DNA from: CBDUXP01 sp965371225 [NCBI: uncultured bacterium]
GTDB lineage: Bacteria; Abyssobacteria; SURF-5; CBDUXP01
DNA length: 64,000 nt
Reading direction: 5' to 3'
NCBI GenBank assembly: GCA_965371225.1
Contig: CBDUXP010000010.1
Span: forward strand, 1 to 64,000
Shown: in pieces, positions 50,956 to 60,868 of the stretch
Position numbering within the stretch: the first letter of the stretch is position 1
How the letters are laid out: the number at the start of each line of letters is the position of its first letter
Program-made: the position numbers and the translations under genes
Notes under the pieces: generated by a model
Database searches by the model: none
What the model saw: only the letters and a program-made list of their open reading frames with translations
Told to the model about the DNA's origin: nothing

Positions 50956-53319
50956 ATGCGGGCGATTAACCGAAAGATGTGGCGAGACCTGTGGCACTTG
51001 CGCGGGCAGGCGATGGCGATCGCGTTCGTGATCGGCGCCGGGGTGGCGACGTACGTGATGTCGGCGAGCACCCTGGATTCGCTGCAGCTCACGCGGAGTT
51101 CGTACTATCGCGAGCATCGCTTCGCGGATGTTTTCGCGTCGCTGAAGCGCGCGCCTGAACGGCTGCGGAGCCGGATCGCGGACATTCCAGGGGTGCAGGC
51201 GGTGGAGACGCGGGTGGTGGCGGCGGTGAACCTGCTGATCGAGGATTATCCGGAGCCGGCGTCGGGAAAGCTGGTGTCGGTGCCGGATGAGGGGGAGCCG
51301 GCGGTGAATACGCTGTATCTGCGGCGGGGGCGGATGGTGGATTCGCAGCGGGATGATGAGGTGTTGCTGAATGAGGTGTTCGCGAATGCGCATGCGTTCG
51401 AACCGGGGGACCGGCTGCGGGCGATCGTGAACGGTCGGCAGAAGGAACTGACGATCGTGGGGATCGTGCTGTCGCCGGAGTACATCTTTCAGTTTCGGCC
51501 GGGGGAGCTGATTCCGGATTTCCAGAGTTACGGGATTCTCTGGATGGCGCGGACGCCGCTGGCGGCGGCGTATGACATGGAGGGAGCATTCAACGATGTG
51601 GCGCTGGGTTTGACGCGGGGGGCGAACGAGCAAGACGTGCTGGCCTATCTGGATGACGTGCTGGCGCCGTACGGGGGGCTGGGCGCCTACGGGCGGGACG
51701 ATCAGGTATCGCACCGGTACCTGAGCGAGGAGTTTCGCCAGTTGACACAGATGGCGACCATCTTTCCCGTGATCTTTCTCGGGGTGGCGGCTTTCCTGTT
51801 GAACGTGGTGGTGACGCGGCTGGTGACGACGCAGCGTGAGCAGGTGGCGGTGCTGAAGGCGTTCGGGTACAGCAACGCGGCGGTGGGCGGGCATTATGCG
51901 AGTTTGATTCTAGCGGTGGTGGCGATCGGGGTGGCGATCGGGGTGGCGATCGGGGCGCGGTTCGGCGTCGCGATGAGCAATATGTACATGGAGTTCTACA
52001 GGTTTCCGTTCCTTGAGTACGAACTGCGGTCGGCGGTGACGGTGTCGGCGGCATTGATCAGTTGCACGTCGGCGTTGCTGGGGACGGCGGTGGCGGTCCG
52101 GCGGGCAGCGCTGCTGCCGCCGGCGGAGGCGATGAGGCCGGAGCGGCCGGCGAGCTATCGGGTAACGGTGGTGGAACATCTGGGGCTGAAGCGGTGGTTC
52201 TCGCAACCGACGCGCATGATCTTGCGCAATCTGGAGCGGCGCCCGATCAAGGCGGTGTTGTCGATGACGGGCATCGCGCTGTCGTGCAGCATCCTGGTTG
52301 TGGCGTTCTTCTTTAACGATTCAGTGGAAGAGATGATTCGGGTGCAGTTTTCGTGGATCCAGCGGGAGGATCTGTCTGTGACGTTTATCGAGCCGACGTC
52401 GTATGGGGCGCTGCACGAGCTGCAGAGTCTGCCGGGGGTGACGCACGCGGAGGCGGTGCGGTACGTGCCGGCGCGATTGCGGTTCGAGCATCGGACGTTC
52501 CGGACGCCGATTCAGGGGGTGGACCCGGAGGGAGATCTGTTTAACGTGCTGGATACTGATCTCCAGCCGGTGTCGCTGCCACCGGATGGGGTGATGTTGT
52601 CGGCGTACCTGGCGCGGATGCTTCGGATAAAGCCGGGTGATTACCTGACGGTGGAGGTGTTGGAGGGGAGCCGCCCGGTGCGGCGGGTGCCGGTGGTGGC
52701 GCTGGTGAAGCAGTATCTGGGCGTGTCGGCATACATGAGCCGGGAGGCGCTGAACCGGATGATGCGGGAGGATCGCGCGATCTCCGGGGCGTACCTGTCG
52801 ACGGATTCGATGCATGAGGAGCGCATCTATAGTGCGCTGATGGGGATGCCGCGGGTGGCGGGGACGGCGATCCGGCGGAAGGTGATCGACAATTTCAACG
52901 AGACGATGGCGAAGCAGGTGCTGACGTTTGCGTTTTTCACGACCCTGTTCGCGGGGACGATTGCGTTCGGGGTCGTGTACAACAGCGCGCGGCTCAGCCT
53001 GTCCGAGCGCGGGCGTGAGCTGGCGAGCCTGCGGGTGCTGGGCCTTACGCGGGGCGAGATTTCGTACATTCTGTTGGGCGAGCTGACGGCGCTGACGCTG
53101 GCGGCCATTCCTCTCGGGTTTCTGATGGGTCGGGGCCTGTGCGCGTACATGATTTCCGCGATGGAGACGGACCTGTTCCGGATTCCGTTGGTCGCGGCGC
53201 CGCGGACGTATGCATTCGCGGCGACGGTGGTGTTGGTCTCGGCAGTAATTTCGGGACTGGTGGTGCGGCGGCGGTTGGACACGCTGGACTTGGTGGCGGT
53301 CCTGAAGACGCGGGAGTAA
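50956..53319 (+). CDS. FtsX-like ABC permease, duplicated MacB/FtsX domains
   Basis: 787 residues, ATG 3 bases after the ATPase stop. An N-terminal helix (about 16-36, AMAIAFVIGAGVATYVMSA) is followed by a periplasmic domain. The first FtsX core lies at about 265-390 (FPVIFLGVAAFLLNVVVTRLVTTQREQVAVLKAFGYS). A further helix near 435-455 begins a second periplasmic domain. The second FtsX core is at about 650-785 (LTFAFFTTLFAGTIAFGVVYNSARLSLSERGRELASLRVLGLTRGEI). The doubled plan matches large export permeases of lipid, peptide or drug type. It works with the ATPase and the periplasmic adaptor encoded next. Confidence 0.9.
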   Translation: MRAINRKMWRDLWHLRGQAMAIAFVIGAGVATYVMSASTLDSLQLTRSSYYREHRFADVFASLKRAPERLRSRIADIPGVQAVETRVVAAVNLLIEDYPEPASGKLVSVPDEGEPAVNTLYLRRGRMVDSQRDDEVLLNEVFANAHAFEPGDRLRAIVNGRQKELTIVGIVLSPEYIFQFRPGELIPDFQSYGILWMARTPLAAAYDMEGAFNDVALGLTRGANEQDVLAYLDDVLAPYGGLGAYGRDDQVSHRYLSEEFRQLTQMATIFPVIFLGVAAFLLNVVVTRLVTTQREQVAVLKAFGYSNAAVGGHYASLILAVVAIGVAIGVAIGARFGVAMSNMYMEFYRFPFLEYELRSAVTVSAALISCTSALLGTAVAVRRAALLPPAEAMRPERPASYRVTVVEHLGLKRWFSQPTRMILRNLERRPIKAVLSMTGIALSCSILVVAFFFNDSVEEMIRVQFSWIQREDLSVTFIEPTSYGALHELQSLPGVTHAEAVRYVPARLRFEHRTFRTPIQGVDPEGDLFNVLDTDLQPVSLPPDGVMLSAYLARMLRIKPGDYLTVEVLEGSRPVRRVPVVALVKQYLGVSAYMSREALNRMMREDRAISGAYLSTDSMHEERIYSALMGMPRVAGTAIRRKVIDNFNETMAKQVLTFAFFTTLFAGTIAFGVVYNSARLSLSERGRELASLRVLGLTRGEISYILLGELTALTLAAIPLGFLMGRGLCAYMISAMETDLFRIPLVAAPRTYAFAATVVLVSAVISGLVVRRRLDTLDLVAVLKTRE

Positions 53320-53325
53320 TCAACG

Positions 53326-54525
53326 ATGCGGTGGCGTAGACAGTTCGGTTTTCTCGTATTGGCGCTGATGATAGCTGCGGGGCTCACGTACGGCTACATG
53401 CCGAAGCCCGTGCCGGTGGACGTGGCGCACGTGCGGCGGGGCGGGCTACAGGTGACGGTGGAGGAGGAGGGGAAGACGCGGGTGATCGACCGGTTCGTGC
53501 TGTCGGCGCCGGTGCCGGGGTTTGCGCGGCGGGTGGAGCTGGACGTGGGGGACGCCGTGACGGCGGGGCAGGTGGTGGCGCAACTGGAGCCGCTGCGTTC
53601 GACGGTGCTGGATCCGCGGAGCCGCGCGGTGGCGGAGGCGCAGCTTGCGGCGGCGGGGGCGGCACTGCAGGTGACACAGGAGACGGCGCTTGCGGCGGCG
53701 GCGGATGCGGATATCGCGGAGACGGAGCTGAAGCGAGTGGCGCGGCTGCGGGAGCTGGGGGATGTTTCGCAGGAGGCGCTGGATCAGGCGGAGGCGCAGG
53801 CGCGGCAAACGCAGGCGGCGCGGCGGTCGGCAGAGTTCAGCGTGGAGGTGGCGCGGTATGAAGTGGAGGCGGCGGAGACGTCGCTGCGGTATTCGGCGGC
53901 TGAGAACACCGCGAATCCCAGGGAGACCGTCGAGATCCGCGCGCCGGTGGCGGGCTGCGTGCTGCACGTGCACGACGAGAGTGAGCGCGTCGTGACGGCG
54001 GGCGCCCCGCTCATCGAAATCGGCGATCCGCGTGCGCTCGAGGTGGAGGTGGACGTGCTCTCCGCGGATGCCGTGCGGATTCGCCCGGGGACGCGGGTGT
54101 TGTATGAGCGCTGGGGCGGGGGTCCGCCGCTGGAGGGGCGGGTGCAGCTGGTGGAGCCGGTGGGGTTCACGAAGATTTCGGCGCTGGGAGTGGAGGAGCA
54201 GCGGGTGTTGGTGATTGCGGACATCGTGTCGCCGCCGGATCAGTGGGAGCGATTGGGCGACGGATACCGGGTAGAGGCGAGCTTCGTGTTGTGGGAGAGC
54301 GACGACGTGCTGCAGATCCCGTCGAGCGCGCTGTTCCGGCAGGGGGACGGTTGGGCGGTGTTTACGGTGGAGGGCGAGCGGGCCGTGCGCCGGCCGGTGG
54401 AGGTCGGGCATCGTAGCGGGATTATGGCGGAGGTGGTGTCCGGGCTGCTGGAGGGGCAGGTGGTCATTCCACACCCGGACGATACGATCGAGGACAGGAC
54501 GCGGGTGCGTCCTCGCGACGGGTAA
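53326..54525 (+). CDS. Periplasmic adaptor (HlyD/MacA-type membrane fusion protein)
   Basis: 399 residues, starting 6 bases after the permease stop. One N-terminal membrane anchor (about 6-23) precedes the lipoyl/barrel-sandwich half VLSAPVPGFARRVELDVGDAVTAGQVVAQLEPL (about 51-83). A long alpha-helical hairpin rich in Ala/Glu (95-190) follows, then the second lipoyl half (IRAPVAGCVLHVHDESERVVTAGAPLIEIGD) and beta-barrel domains. It links an inner-membrane ABC pump to an outer-membrane channel, so a diderm cell is implied. No TolC gene is adjacent. Confidence 0.9.
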   Translation: MRWRRQFGFLVLALMIAAGLTYGYMPKPVPVDVAHVRRGGLQVTVEEEGKTRVIDRFVLSAPVPGFARRVELDVGDAVTAGQVVAQLEPLRSTVLDPRSRAVAEAQLAAAGAALQVTQETALAAAADADIAETELKRVARLRELGDVSQEALDQAEAQARQTQAARRSAEFSVEVARYEVEAAETSLRYSAAENTANPRETVEIRAPVAGCVLHVHDESERVVTAGAPLIEIGDPRALEVEVDVLSADAVRIRPGTRVLYERWGGGPPLEGRVQLVEPVGFTKISALGVEEQRVLVIADIVSPPDQWERLGDGYRVEASFVLWESDDVLQIPSSALFRQGDGWAVFTVEGERAVRRPVEVGHRSGIMAEVVSGLLEGQVVIPHPDDTIEDRTRVRPRDG

Positions 54526-54579
54526 GCGGCCTAGTCGGTGACGGCGCTGGTGGACGCGCCCCCCGCCGCAGCGGGCGTG

Positions 54580-55065
54580 CTAGTCCCGGAGGAGCTTAGC
54601 CATATGCGGAATGGGGCCCACTTGAGGGTGGCGACTCTGCGCTTCAGGACCCACCAGCACGATTGAATCGGCGCGGCCTTCCACGTTTACGGCCAGGTAG
54701 TCGAATTGCCACTGCCCGCGGACCTTTCTGGATTCCAGAAGCACGCTCGCTCGACCGCGCGGCCCCGACACGGGAATGACGAGCGCGGCAGTGCCGGACG
54801 CGCCGCTGGATTCTATGTTGCCCAGGACGTACCAGCCGGGCGTAATCGGCTCGCCCAAGACCGCGACAATCTCGGGATCGTGCTGCACGCGCTGCAGTGC
54901 ATGCTGATAGGGATCGGTCGATCTCATGATGGCGAAGATGAGCGCGACCATCGCGAGGCCCCCAACGACCGTGACGATCAGCAGCCCGAAACAGCCGACG
55001 GGCACGGCCCACTTCCAGTTCTGATCCCACCAGGCCTGAAATCCCGCCAGTCTCAGTGGAGGCAT
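54580..55065 (-). CDS. Coa1-like (cytochrome oxidase assembly 1 family) membrane protein
   Basis: 161 residues. One membrane helix (about 18-46, KWAVPVGCFGLLIVTVVGGLAMVALIFAIM) precedes a single alpha/beta domain with the Coa1 pattern: DPYQHALQRVQHDPEIVAVLGEPITPGWYVLGNIESSG, AALVIPVSGPRGRASVLLES and WQFDYLAV. Bacterial members are usually uncharacterised; the mitochondrial relatives assist cytochrome c oxidase assembly. No oxidase genes are nearby. It follows ilvD on the same strand after a 71-base gap. Confidence 0.75.
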   Translation of the reverse strand: MPPLRLAGFQAWWDQNWKWAVPVGCFGLLIVTVVGGLAMVALIFAIMRSTDPYQHALQRVQHDPEIVAVLGEPITPGWYVLGNIESSGASGTAALVIPVSGPRGRASVLLESRKVRGQWQFDYLAVNVEGRADSIVLVGPEAQSRHPQVGPIPHMAKLLRD

Positions 55066-55136
55066 TGCTCCGTCTCCCTCTCTGGACCAGACCGCCCGCC
55101 CCGTCTTTCGGCAAGCGCGGTCGCTGGTCGAGTCGC

Positions 55137-56831
<1,695 letters not shown>

Positions 56832-56885
56832 GGTCGTCCTCCACCAACTCGTATTGTACCCGCCGGTACCGCCGCGCACCGGCTC

Positions 56886-56922
56886 AAAAACCAAAACGCC
56901 CCACTCCCGGCGGGGAATGGGG
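56886..56922 (-). terminator. Rho-independent terminator/attenuator upstream of ilvD
   Basis: On the minus strand CCCCATTCCC-CGCC-GGGAGTGGGG forms a 10-bp stem (one G-T pair) with a 4-base loop, followed by CGTTTTGGTTTTT. It ends 55 bases before the ilvD ATG and about 35 bases after the leader ORF stop. A simple terminator for the ferredoxin-reductase operon would be expected closer to that operon, whose stop is 170 bases away with a promoter in between. Confidence 0.8.
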
Positions 56923-56956
56923 CCGAATCAGGCGCCGGTGCGTCAGGCGACGCGCG

Positions 56957-57031
56957 CTATCCGACCTCCCCGCTGCGGGTGCGTACGCCCGCTACGGCTC
57001 GGCCACATCGAATCTCGCGTTCGGTAATCAT
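56957..57031 (-). CDS. Putative ilvD leader peptide (24 codons)
   Basis: A short ORF lies between the promoter and the terminator: MITEREIRCGRAV, then AGVRTRSGEVG and TAG. GGCGAGAG precedes the ATG. The peptide contains three Val and two Ile in 24 residues but no homopolymer run, and is also rich in Arg and Gly. The segment coding its middle can form a GCGGG/CCCGC hairpin. Regulation by translation of this ORF is inference from layout. Confidence 0.4.
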   Translation of the reverse strand: MITEREIRCGRAVAGVRTRSGEVG

Positions 57032-57055
57032 CACGCTCTCGCCTATCCGCTTCCC

Positions 57056-57083
57056 AGTCTATCGGTTTCCCGAAGCGTGTCAA
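57056..57083 (-). promoter_or_regulatory. Sigma-70-like promoter of ilvD
   Basis: A perfect TTGACA on the minus strand (plus 57078-57083) is followed after 16 bases by TAGACT (plus 57056-57061). It begins downstream of the ferredoxin-reductase stop codon and would give a leader of about 215 bases before ilvD. Confidence 0.6.
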
Positions 57084-57093
57084 GCAGCTGCGT

Positions 57094-58317
57094 TTACGTC
57101 TTCTGCGCGCTCTCGGCTGCATGCGCGAGGGCGTCCGCCCACGAGGCTTGCTGCTTCAATAGGCGCCGGTACGCCACCAAGTCGCGCGGCATGTTGAACC
57201 CGAGCGCGGCCCGGAATCGTCCGTTCCGCCCATAGAGCGCGATGAACTTCCGCTCGGCGACGGTGCCTCGCACCACGCGGACCTCGTCCTCCGCGCGCGC
57301 ATGGCCGATGTACTGGATGTTCACGTCGTACTGGTCCGACCAGACGAACGGCACCGGCGCGTACGGTTGGGCGTTGCCGTCGCCGTCGAGCAACCGCTGC
57401 GCCGCCGCCATCCCCTGGTCCGACGCGTTGGTCCAGTGTTCGACCCGCATGGTTTCGCCGAAGAGCTGGTTGGGAAAGCGCGCCACGTCCCCCGCGGCCA
57501 CGACGCCCGGCGCGCCCGTCGCACACGTAGCGTCGCACACGACACCATCGTCCAGGGTCAGGCCCGACGATTCGAGCCACCGCGTCTCGGGATACACCCC
57601 GATGCCAATCACGACTACGTCCGCGTCGACAGTGGTGCCGTCGCTGAGGCGGAGCCGCTCCACGCGCGCGTTGCCTTCGATCGCGTCAACCGCAACGCCA
57701 CAGTGCAGCGCAACCCCATGATCGCGGTGGAGGGCGGCACACGCATCACCCATCTCGGGGCCCAGCACGCGACTCATGGGGACATCCAGCGCTTCTACCA
57801 TGCTCACGTCCAACCCGCGTTGGCGGCAGACGGCGGCGACCTCGGCGCCGATGAATCCGGCGCCGATGACCGCCACCCGCGGTCCGCGTTCCAGTTCGCG
57901 CCGAATGGCGAGGGAATCGTCCAGGGTGCGCAGGGTGAAGAGCCCGTGGAGCGCGGGCTGATTGGGGAGCGTGCGCGGGGTCGCTCCCGTGGCGATGACC
58001 AGCCCGTCGTAGGCCAGGCGCTCGCCGTCGTCCAGTTCGACGGTGCGGTCCGCGGGAGACAAGGCCACGGCGCGGCGCCCCAACCGCAGGTCCAGGTCGA
58101 GCGCGTCGTAGCTGTCCGGTTTGCGCAACACGATGCGCTCCGGCTCCCAGTCACCGCGAAGAACTTCCTTGGACAGGGGCGGCCGGTCGTAAGGCAGACG
58201 GTTTTCCGCGCCCACGAGCACGAGCCGGCCCTCGTACCCCTGGCGGCGGAGCGCCTCCACGGCCCGCAGGCCCGCGAGGGAAGCCCCCACGACGGCGATC
58301 GTGTTCAGGGAGGCCAC
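57094..58317 (-). CDS. FAD-dependent NAD(P)H-ferredoxin reductase
   Basis: 407 residues from the GTG at 58317 (MASLNTIAVVGASLAG); a GTG at 58356 would add 13 residues of low-complexity sequence. The FAD motif is VVGASLAGLRAVEAL (GASLAG variant), followed by YDRPPLSKE, ATGATPR, a second nucleotide-binding motif VIGAGFIGAEVAAV, and AAGDVARFPN near 270. The C-terminal domain has EHWTNASDQG, typical of ferredoxin, rubredoxin and putidaredoxin reductases of the oxygenase-coupled family. It would pass electrons from NAD(P)H to the ferredoxin encoded 51 bases upstream. No P450 or dioxygenase gene is in the window. Confidence 0.9.
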   Translation of the reverse strand: MASLNTIAVVGASLAGLRAVEALRRQGYEGRLVLVGAENRLPYDRPPLSKEVLRGDWEPERIVLRKPDSYDALDLDLRLGRRAVALSPADRTVELDDGERLAYDGLVIATGATPRTLPNQPALHGLFTLRTLDDSLAIRRELERGPRVAVIGAGFIGAEVAAVCRQRGLDVSMVEALDVPMSRVLGPEMGDACAALHRDHGVALHCGVAVDAIEGNARVERLRLSDGTTVDADVVVIGIGVYPETRWLESSGLTLDDGVVCDATCATGAPGVVAAGDVARFPNQLFGETMRVEHWTNASDQGMAAAQRLLDGDGNAQPYAPVPFVWSDQYDVNIQYIGHARAEDEVRVVRGTVAERKFIALYGRNGRFRAALGFNMPRDLVAYRRLLKQQASWADALAHAAESAQKT

Positions 58318-58368
58318 AGCGAACCGTTCGGGTGGGGGCGGACCGGCGCGGGGCACGGCGGCACCGGA

Positions 58369-58563
58369 TCAGCCTTCAGCAATGGAGATAGCCTGGGTGG
58401 GGCATGCCCGGACGGCGGCTTCCAGCTTGGCGCGCAGGTCTTCTCCAGGCGTCTCGTTCAGAATGTACAGATACCCGTCGTCCCGTACCTCGAACAACTC
58501 GGGTGCTGCGTCCATGCACAAGGCATTACTCTTACACTGCTCGAAATCGACCACCACGCGCAT
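58369..58563 (-). CDS. 3Fe-4S type ferredoxin
   Basis: 64 residues with GGGGAGG 6 bases before the ATG. Cysteines are Cys10, Cys16 and Cys54 (CKSNALC and ACPTQAI). The three-cysteine pattern, together with APELFEV and the CP-QAI ending, is that of the small ferredoxins that serve bacterial cytochromes P450. It likely passes single electrons from the reductase encoded downstream to an oxygenase elsewhere. Confidence 0.92.
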   Translation of the reverse strand: MRVVVDFEQCKSNALCMDAAPELFEVRDDGYLYILNETPGEDLRAKLEAAVRACPTQAISIAEG

Positions 58564-58706
58564 ACGGTACCTCCCCCACTCCTCGCTTTGACGGGGATTG
58601 CCCGCCGCTCCAGCGGCACGGCGACCCGCGAGGGCGCTATTGTACGAAGGCGCGGCGGCCGGCGCCACCGGGGCACCGGGGTGGCCGGACGCGGGGAAGG
58701 ACGCAT

Positions 58707-59342
58707 ATGGCAGGCGACTGGATCGACGTGTCGGTACCGCTCCGGAACGGGATGGTGCATTGGCCGGACAATCCGCCCTTTCAGGTGACGCGGACACAGG
58801 ACTTGGCGCGCGGGGACGTGTGTACCGTCTCGGAGATCGCGCTGGGCGTGCATACGGGCACGCACATGGACGCGCCGAGTCACTTCGTGGCCGGTGCCGC
58901 CAGCATGGACGCCCTCCCCTGGGACGCGGTGATCGGCCCCGCGCGCGTTCTTGAAATCCACGATCCGCACGTGGTGTCGGTGGATGAGTTGCGCCCGTGC
59001 GCGCTGCGGCCCGGCGAACGGGTGTTGTTCAAAACGCGGAATTCGCCGCGGTGCTGGGAGATGGATGCGTTCGTGGAAGATTTCGTGTACATCCCGCGCG
59101 AGACAGCGGCGTATCTGGTCGAGTGCCGTGTGCGGACCGTGGGAGTGGATTACCTCTCCGTGGCCGGCTACCAGCGGGACACGGTGGAGACGCACGAAGC
59201 GTTGTTGCAGGCGGGGGTGTGGATCATCGAAGGCCTGAACCTGAGCGCGGTCTCGCCCGGATCGTATGACCTGATCTGCCTGCCGCTGCGCATCGCGGGG
59301 GCCGAGGGCGCGCCGGCTCGCGCGGTGGTGCGGCCTACGTGA
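58707..59342 (+). CDS. Cyclase-family metal-dependent hydrolase (kynurenine formamidase-like)
   Basis: 211 residues with GGAAGGA before the ATG. The metal-binding signature HTGTHMDAPSHF (about residues 50-61) is intact. DVSVPLRNGMVHWPDNPPF starts the protein, and the later DYLSVAGYQRDTVETHEALLQAGVWIIEGLNL contains the second conserved His/Glu set. Members hydrolyse N-formylkynurenine, isatin or cyclic amides. The neighbour is a flavin amine oxidase on the other strand with overlapping 3' ends; no tryptophan-pathway gene is adjacent, so the substrate is open. Confidence 0.88.
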   Translation: MAGDWIDVSVPLRNGMVHWPDNPPFQVTRTQDLARGDVCTVSEIALGVHTGTHMDAPSHFVAGAASMDALPWDAVIGPARVLEIHDPHVVSVDELRPCALRPGERVLFKTRNSPRCWEMDAFVEDFVYIPRETAAYLVECRVRTVGVDYLSVAGYQRDTVETHEALLQAGVWIIEGLNLSAVSPGSYDLICLPLRIAGAEGAPARAVVRPT

Positions 59343-60753
59343 CCGCGGGGGCGTCGGCCGGTACTGCGGACGCCAGACGCGCCTGGACCTCCGCCGCCAC
59401 CCGCTGGCCGGACTCCACGGCGCCGTCGATGTAGCCCATCCACTGCGTGGCCGTCTCCGTGCCGGCCCAGTGGATACGGCCGCAGGGTTCGCGGATGACG
59501 TCGCCGACCGACGTCATGACACCCGGACCCATGTGCGCGACGTAACAGCCGCGGCTCCACTCTTCTTCGAGCCAGTTTTTCTCCACGAAAGCTGTCGGGC
59601 TGGCCGCCTCCGGCCCGAAGAACCGGCTGAGGTCGCTGAGCACGGCCTGCCGCCGCTCTTCGGGGGTGCACTCGCTCCAGATTTGCGCCTGCCGCCCGTC
59701 GCTGAACGCGACCAGTGCCGCTTGGGCGCCGTCGTGGGAACTGTCGTCCAACACGAGGCCGACGCACCCCCGGTCGCTCACCGCCTCGCCCGAATAGCCT
59801 TGCTGGCGCCAGAAGGGTTCGGCATATGCGGCGACGTACTTGATGATGCTGCCCATGGGCATGTTCTGCATGAGCTGGTCGCGTTTGGCCGGCAGGTGGG
59901 GTTGGTAATCGATCCGCCCCGCCAGCGTCGGGGGAATGGCGACAATGACCCGCTGCGCGCGAAACCGGCGCTTATCGCAGAGCACGGTCGCGCCGTCGGT
60001 CTCTTGCACGATGGCGCGCACCGGGGCGTTCAGTCGCACGTGGTCGCCGAGCGCGGCGGCCATGCGATTGGACACTTCCTGCGCGCCGCCGATGAAGCGG
60101 TCCCGTTGCGCGCCGTTGGCCACGTCCATGAGCCGGTACAGGCCGTTCCCGGAGTTCAAGTACGTCAGAAAGAACAGGAACGATGCGTCGCTGGGCTCGC
60201 ACGCGAAAATTGCCCGGAAGACGACCTCCAGGAAGTCGCGCGCCCCGTCGGTCCAGAGGTTCTGGTGGAACCAGGAGTGCGCCGTCATGCTGTCCCATTT
60301 CAGGGCGCCGGGCGCTTGGTGAGGTCGCTCCGGCGGCACTTCGCGGCGGAGGCGGTCGAGATGCTTGAGCACGCGGCTCACCTCAAGCTGCGCCGGCAGG
60401 TTGAACGCGGCCTGGAACGCCGGCACCCGATGCACCTCGCCGCGGCGATCCACCACCTTCGTGCCCGTGCAGAATTGCGGAAAGGTCTCGACGCCCAGTT
60501 CCCCCGCCAGGGCGGCGATGCGGTCTTGCGTGGGTCCGATCCACTGGCCCCCCAGATCGATCCAGTCACCGCCGAGCCGCTGGCTGCAAGTCCGCCCGCC
60601 AACGCGGTCGCGCGCTTCGAGAACCAGACAGGACACGTCCGCTTTGGTGAGGAGGCGGGCCGCGGTCAGGCCGGCGACACCCGCGCCGACGATCAGGACA
60701 TCGGTGCGAGCGGTGTCGGCTGAGAAGCCGTCGTTCGCGGAGCCGTCGGACAT
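59335..60753 (-). CDS. Flavin-dependent monoamine oxidase family protein
   Basis: 472 residues from the ATG at 60753, which has GAGGAGGG 7 bases upstream. The N-terminal FAD motif is VLIVGAGVAGLTAARLLTKADVSCLVLEARDRVGGRT, followed by GGQWIGPTQDRIAALAGELG. The C-terminal GRIHWAGTETATQWMGYIDGAVESGQRVAAEV is typical of monoamine and putrescine oxidases. It oxidises amines to aldehydes with H2O2 release. A cysteine in the usual flavin-attachment position (SGGC) is not seen, so the FAD is probably non-covalent. A polyamine substrate would fit the arginine-to-putrescine genes at 33-34 kb, and the aldehyde dehydrogenase at 49 kb could take the product, but these are distant loci. Confidence 0.9.
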   Translation of the reverse strand: MSDGSANDGFSADTARTDVLIVGAGVAGLTAARLLTKADVSCLVLEARDRVGGRTCSQRLGGDWIDLGGQWIGPTQDRIAALAGELGVETFPQFCTGTKVVDRRGEVHRVPAFQAAFNLPAQLEVSRVLKHLDRLRREVPPERPHQAPGALKWDSMTAHSWFHQNLWTDGARDFLEVVFRAIFACEPSDASFLFFLTYLNSGNGLYRLMDVANGAQRDRFIGGAQEVSNRMAAALGDHVRLNAPVRAIVQETDGATVLCDKRRFRAQRVIVAIPPTLAGRIDYQPHLPAKRDQLMQNMPMGSIIKYVAAYAEPFWRQQGYSGEAVSDRGCVGLVLDDSSHDGAQAALVAFSDGRQAQIWSECTPEERRQAVLSDLSRFFGPEAASPTAFVEKNWLEEEWSRGCYVAHMGPGVMTSVGDVIREPCGRIHWAGTETATQWMGYIDGAVESGQRVAAEVQARLASAVPADAPAVT

Positions 60754-60868
60754 GGGGGCACCCTCCTCACGCCCTCGGCGGTTGCGGCGAAGGGCTGGGC
60801 GCGTAGAATACCCTAATCTCCCCGGCCAGACGCCGACCGGGGACACGCACCTTCGCCTGGATCGTCAC

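Noticed and set aside
50050-51894. 614-codon minus-strand open frame opposite the MacB-like genes
   Set aside because: It arises from the G-ending codon bias of the plus-strand genes; the translation is Arg/His/Pro/Leu repeats without domains.
56840-57080. T-box riboswitch upstream of ilvD (a GGTACCG word occurs)
   Set aside because: The word lies after the terminator, not before it, and no specifier stem or AGTA bulge pattern is seen, so a leader-peptide attenuator fits better.
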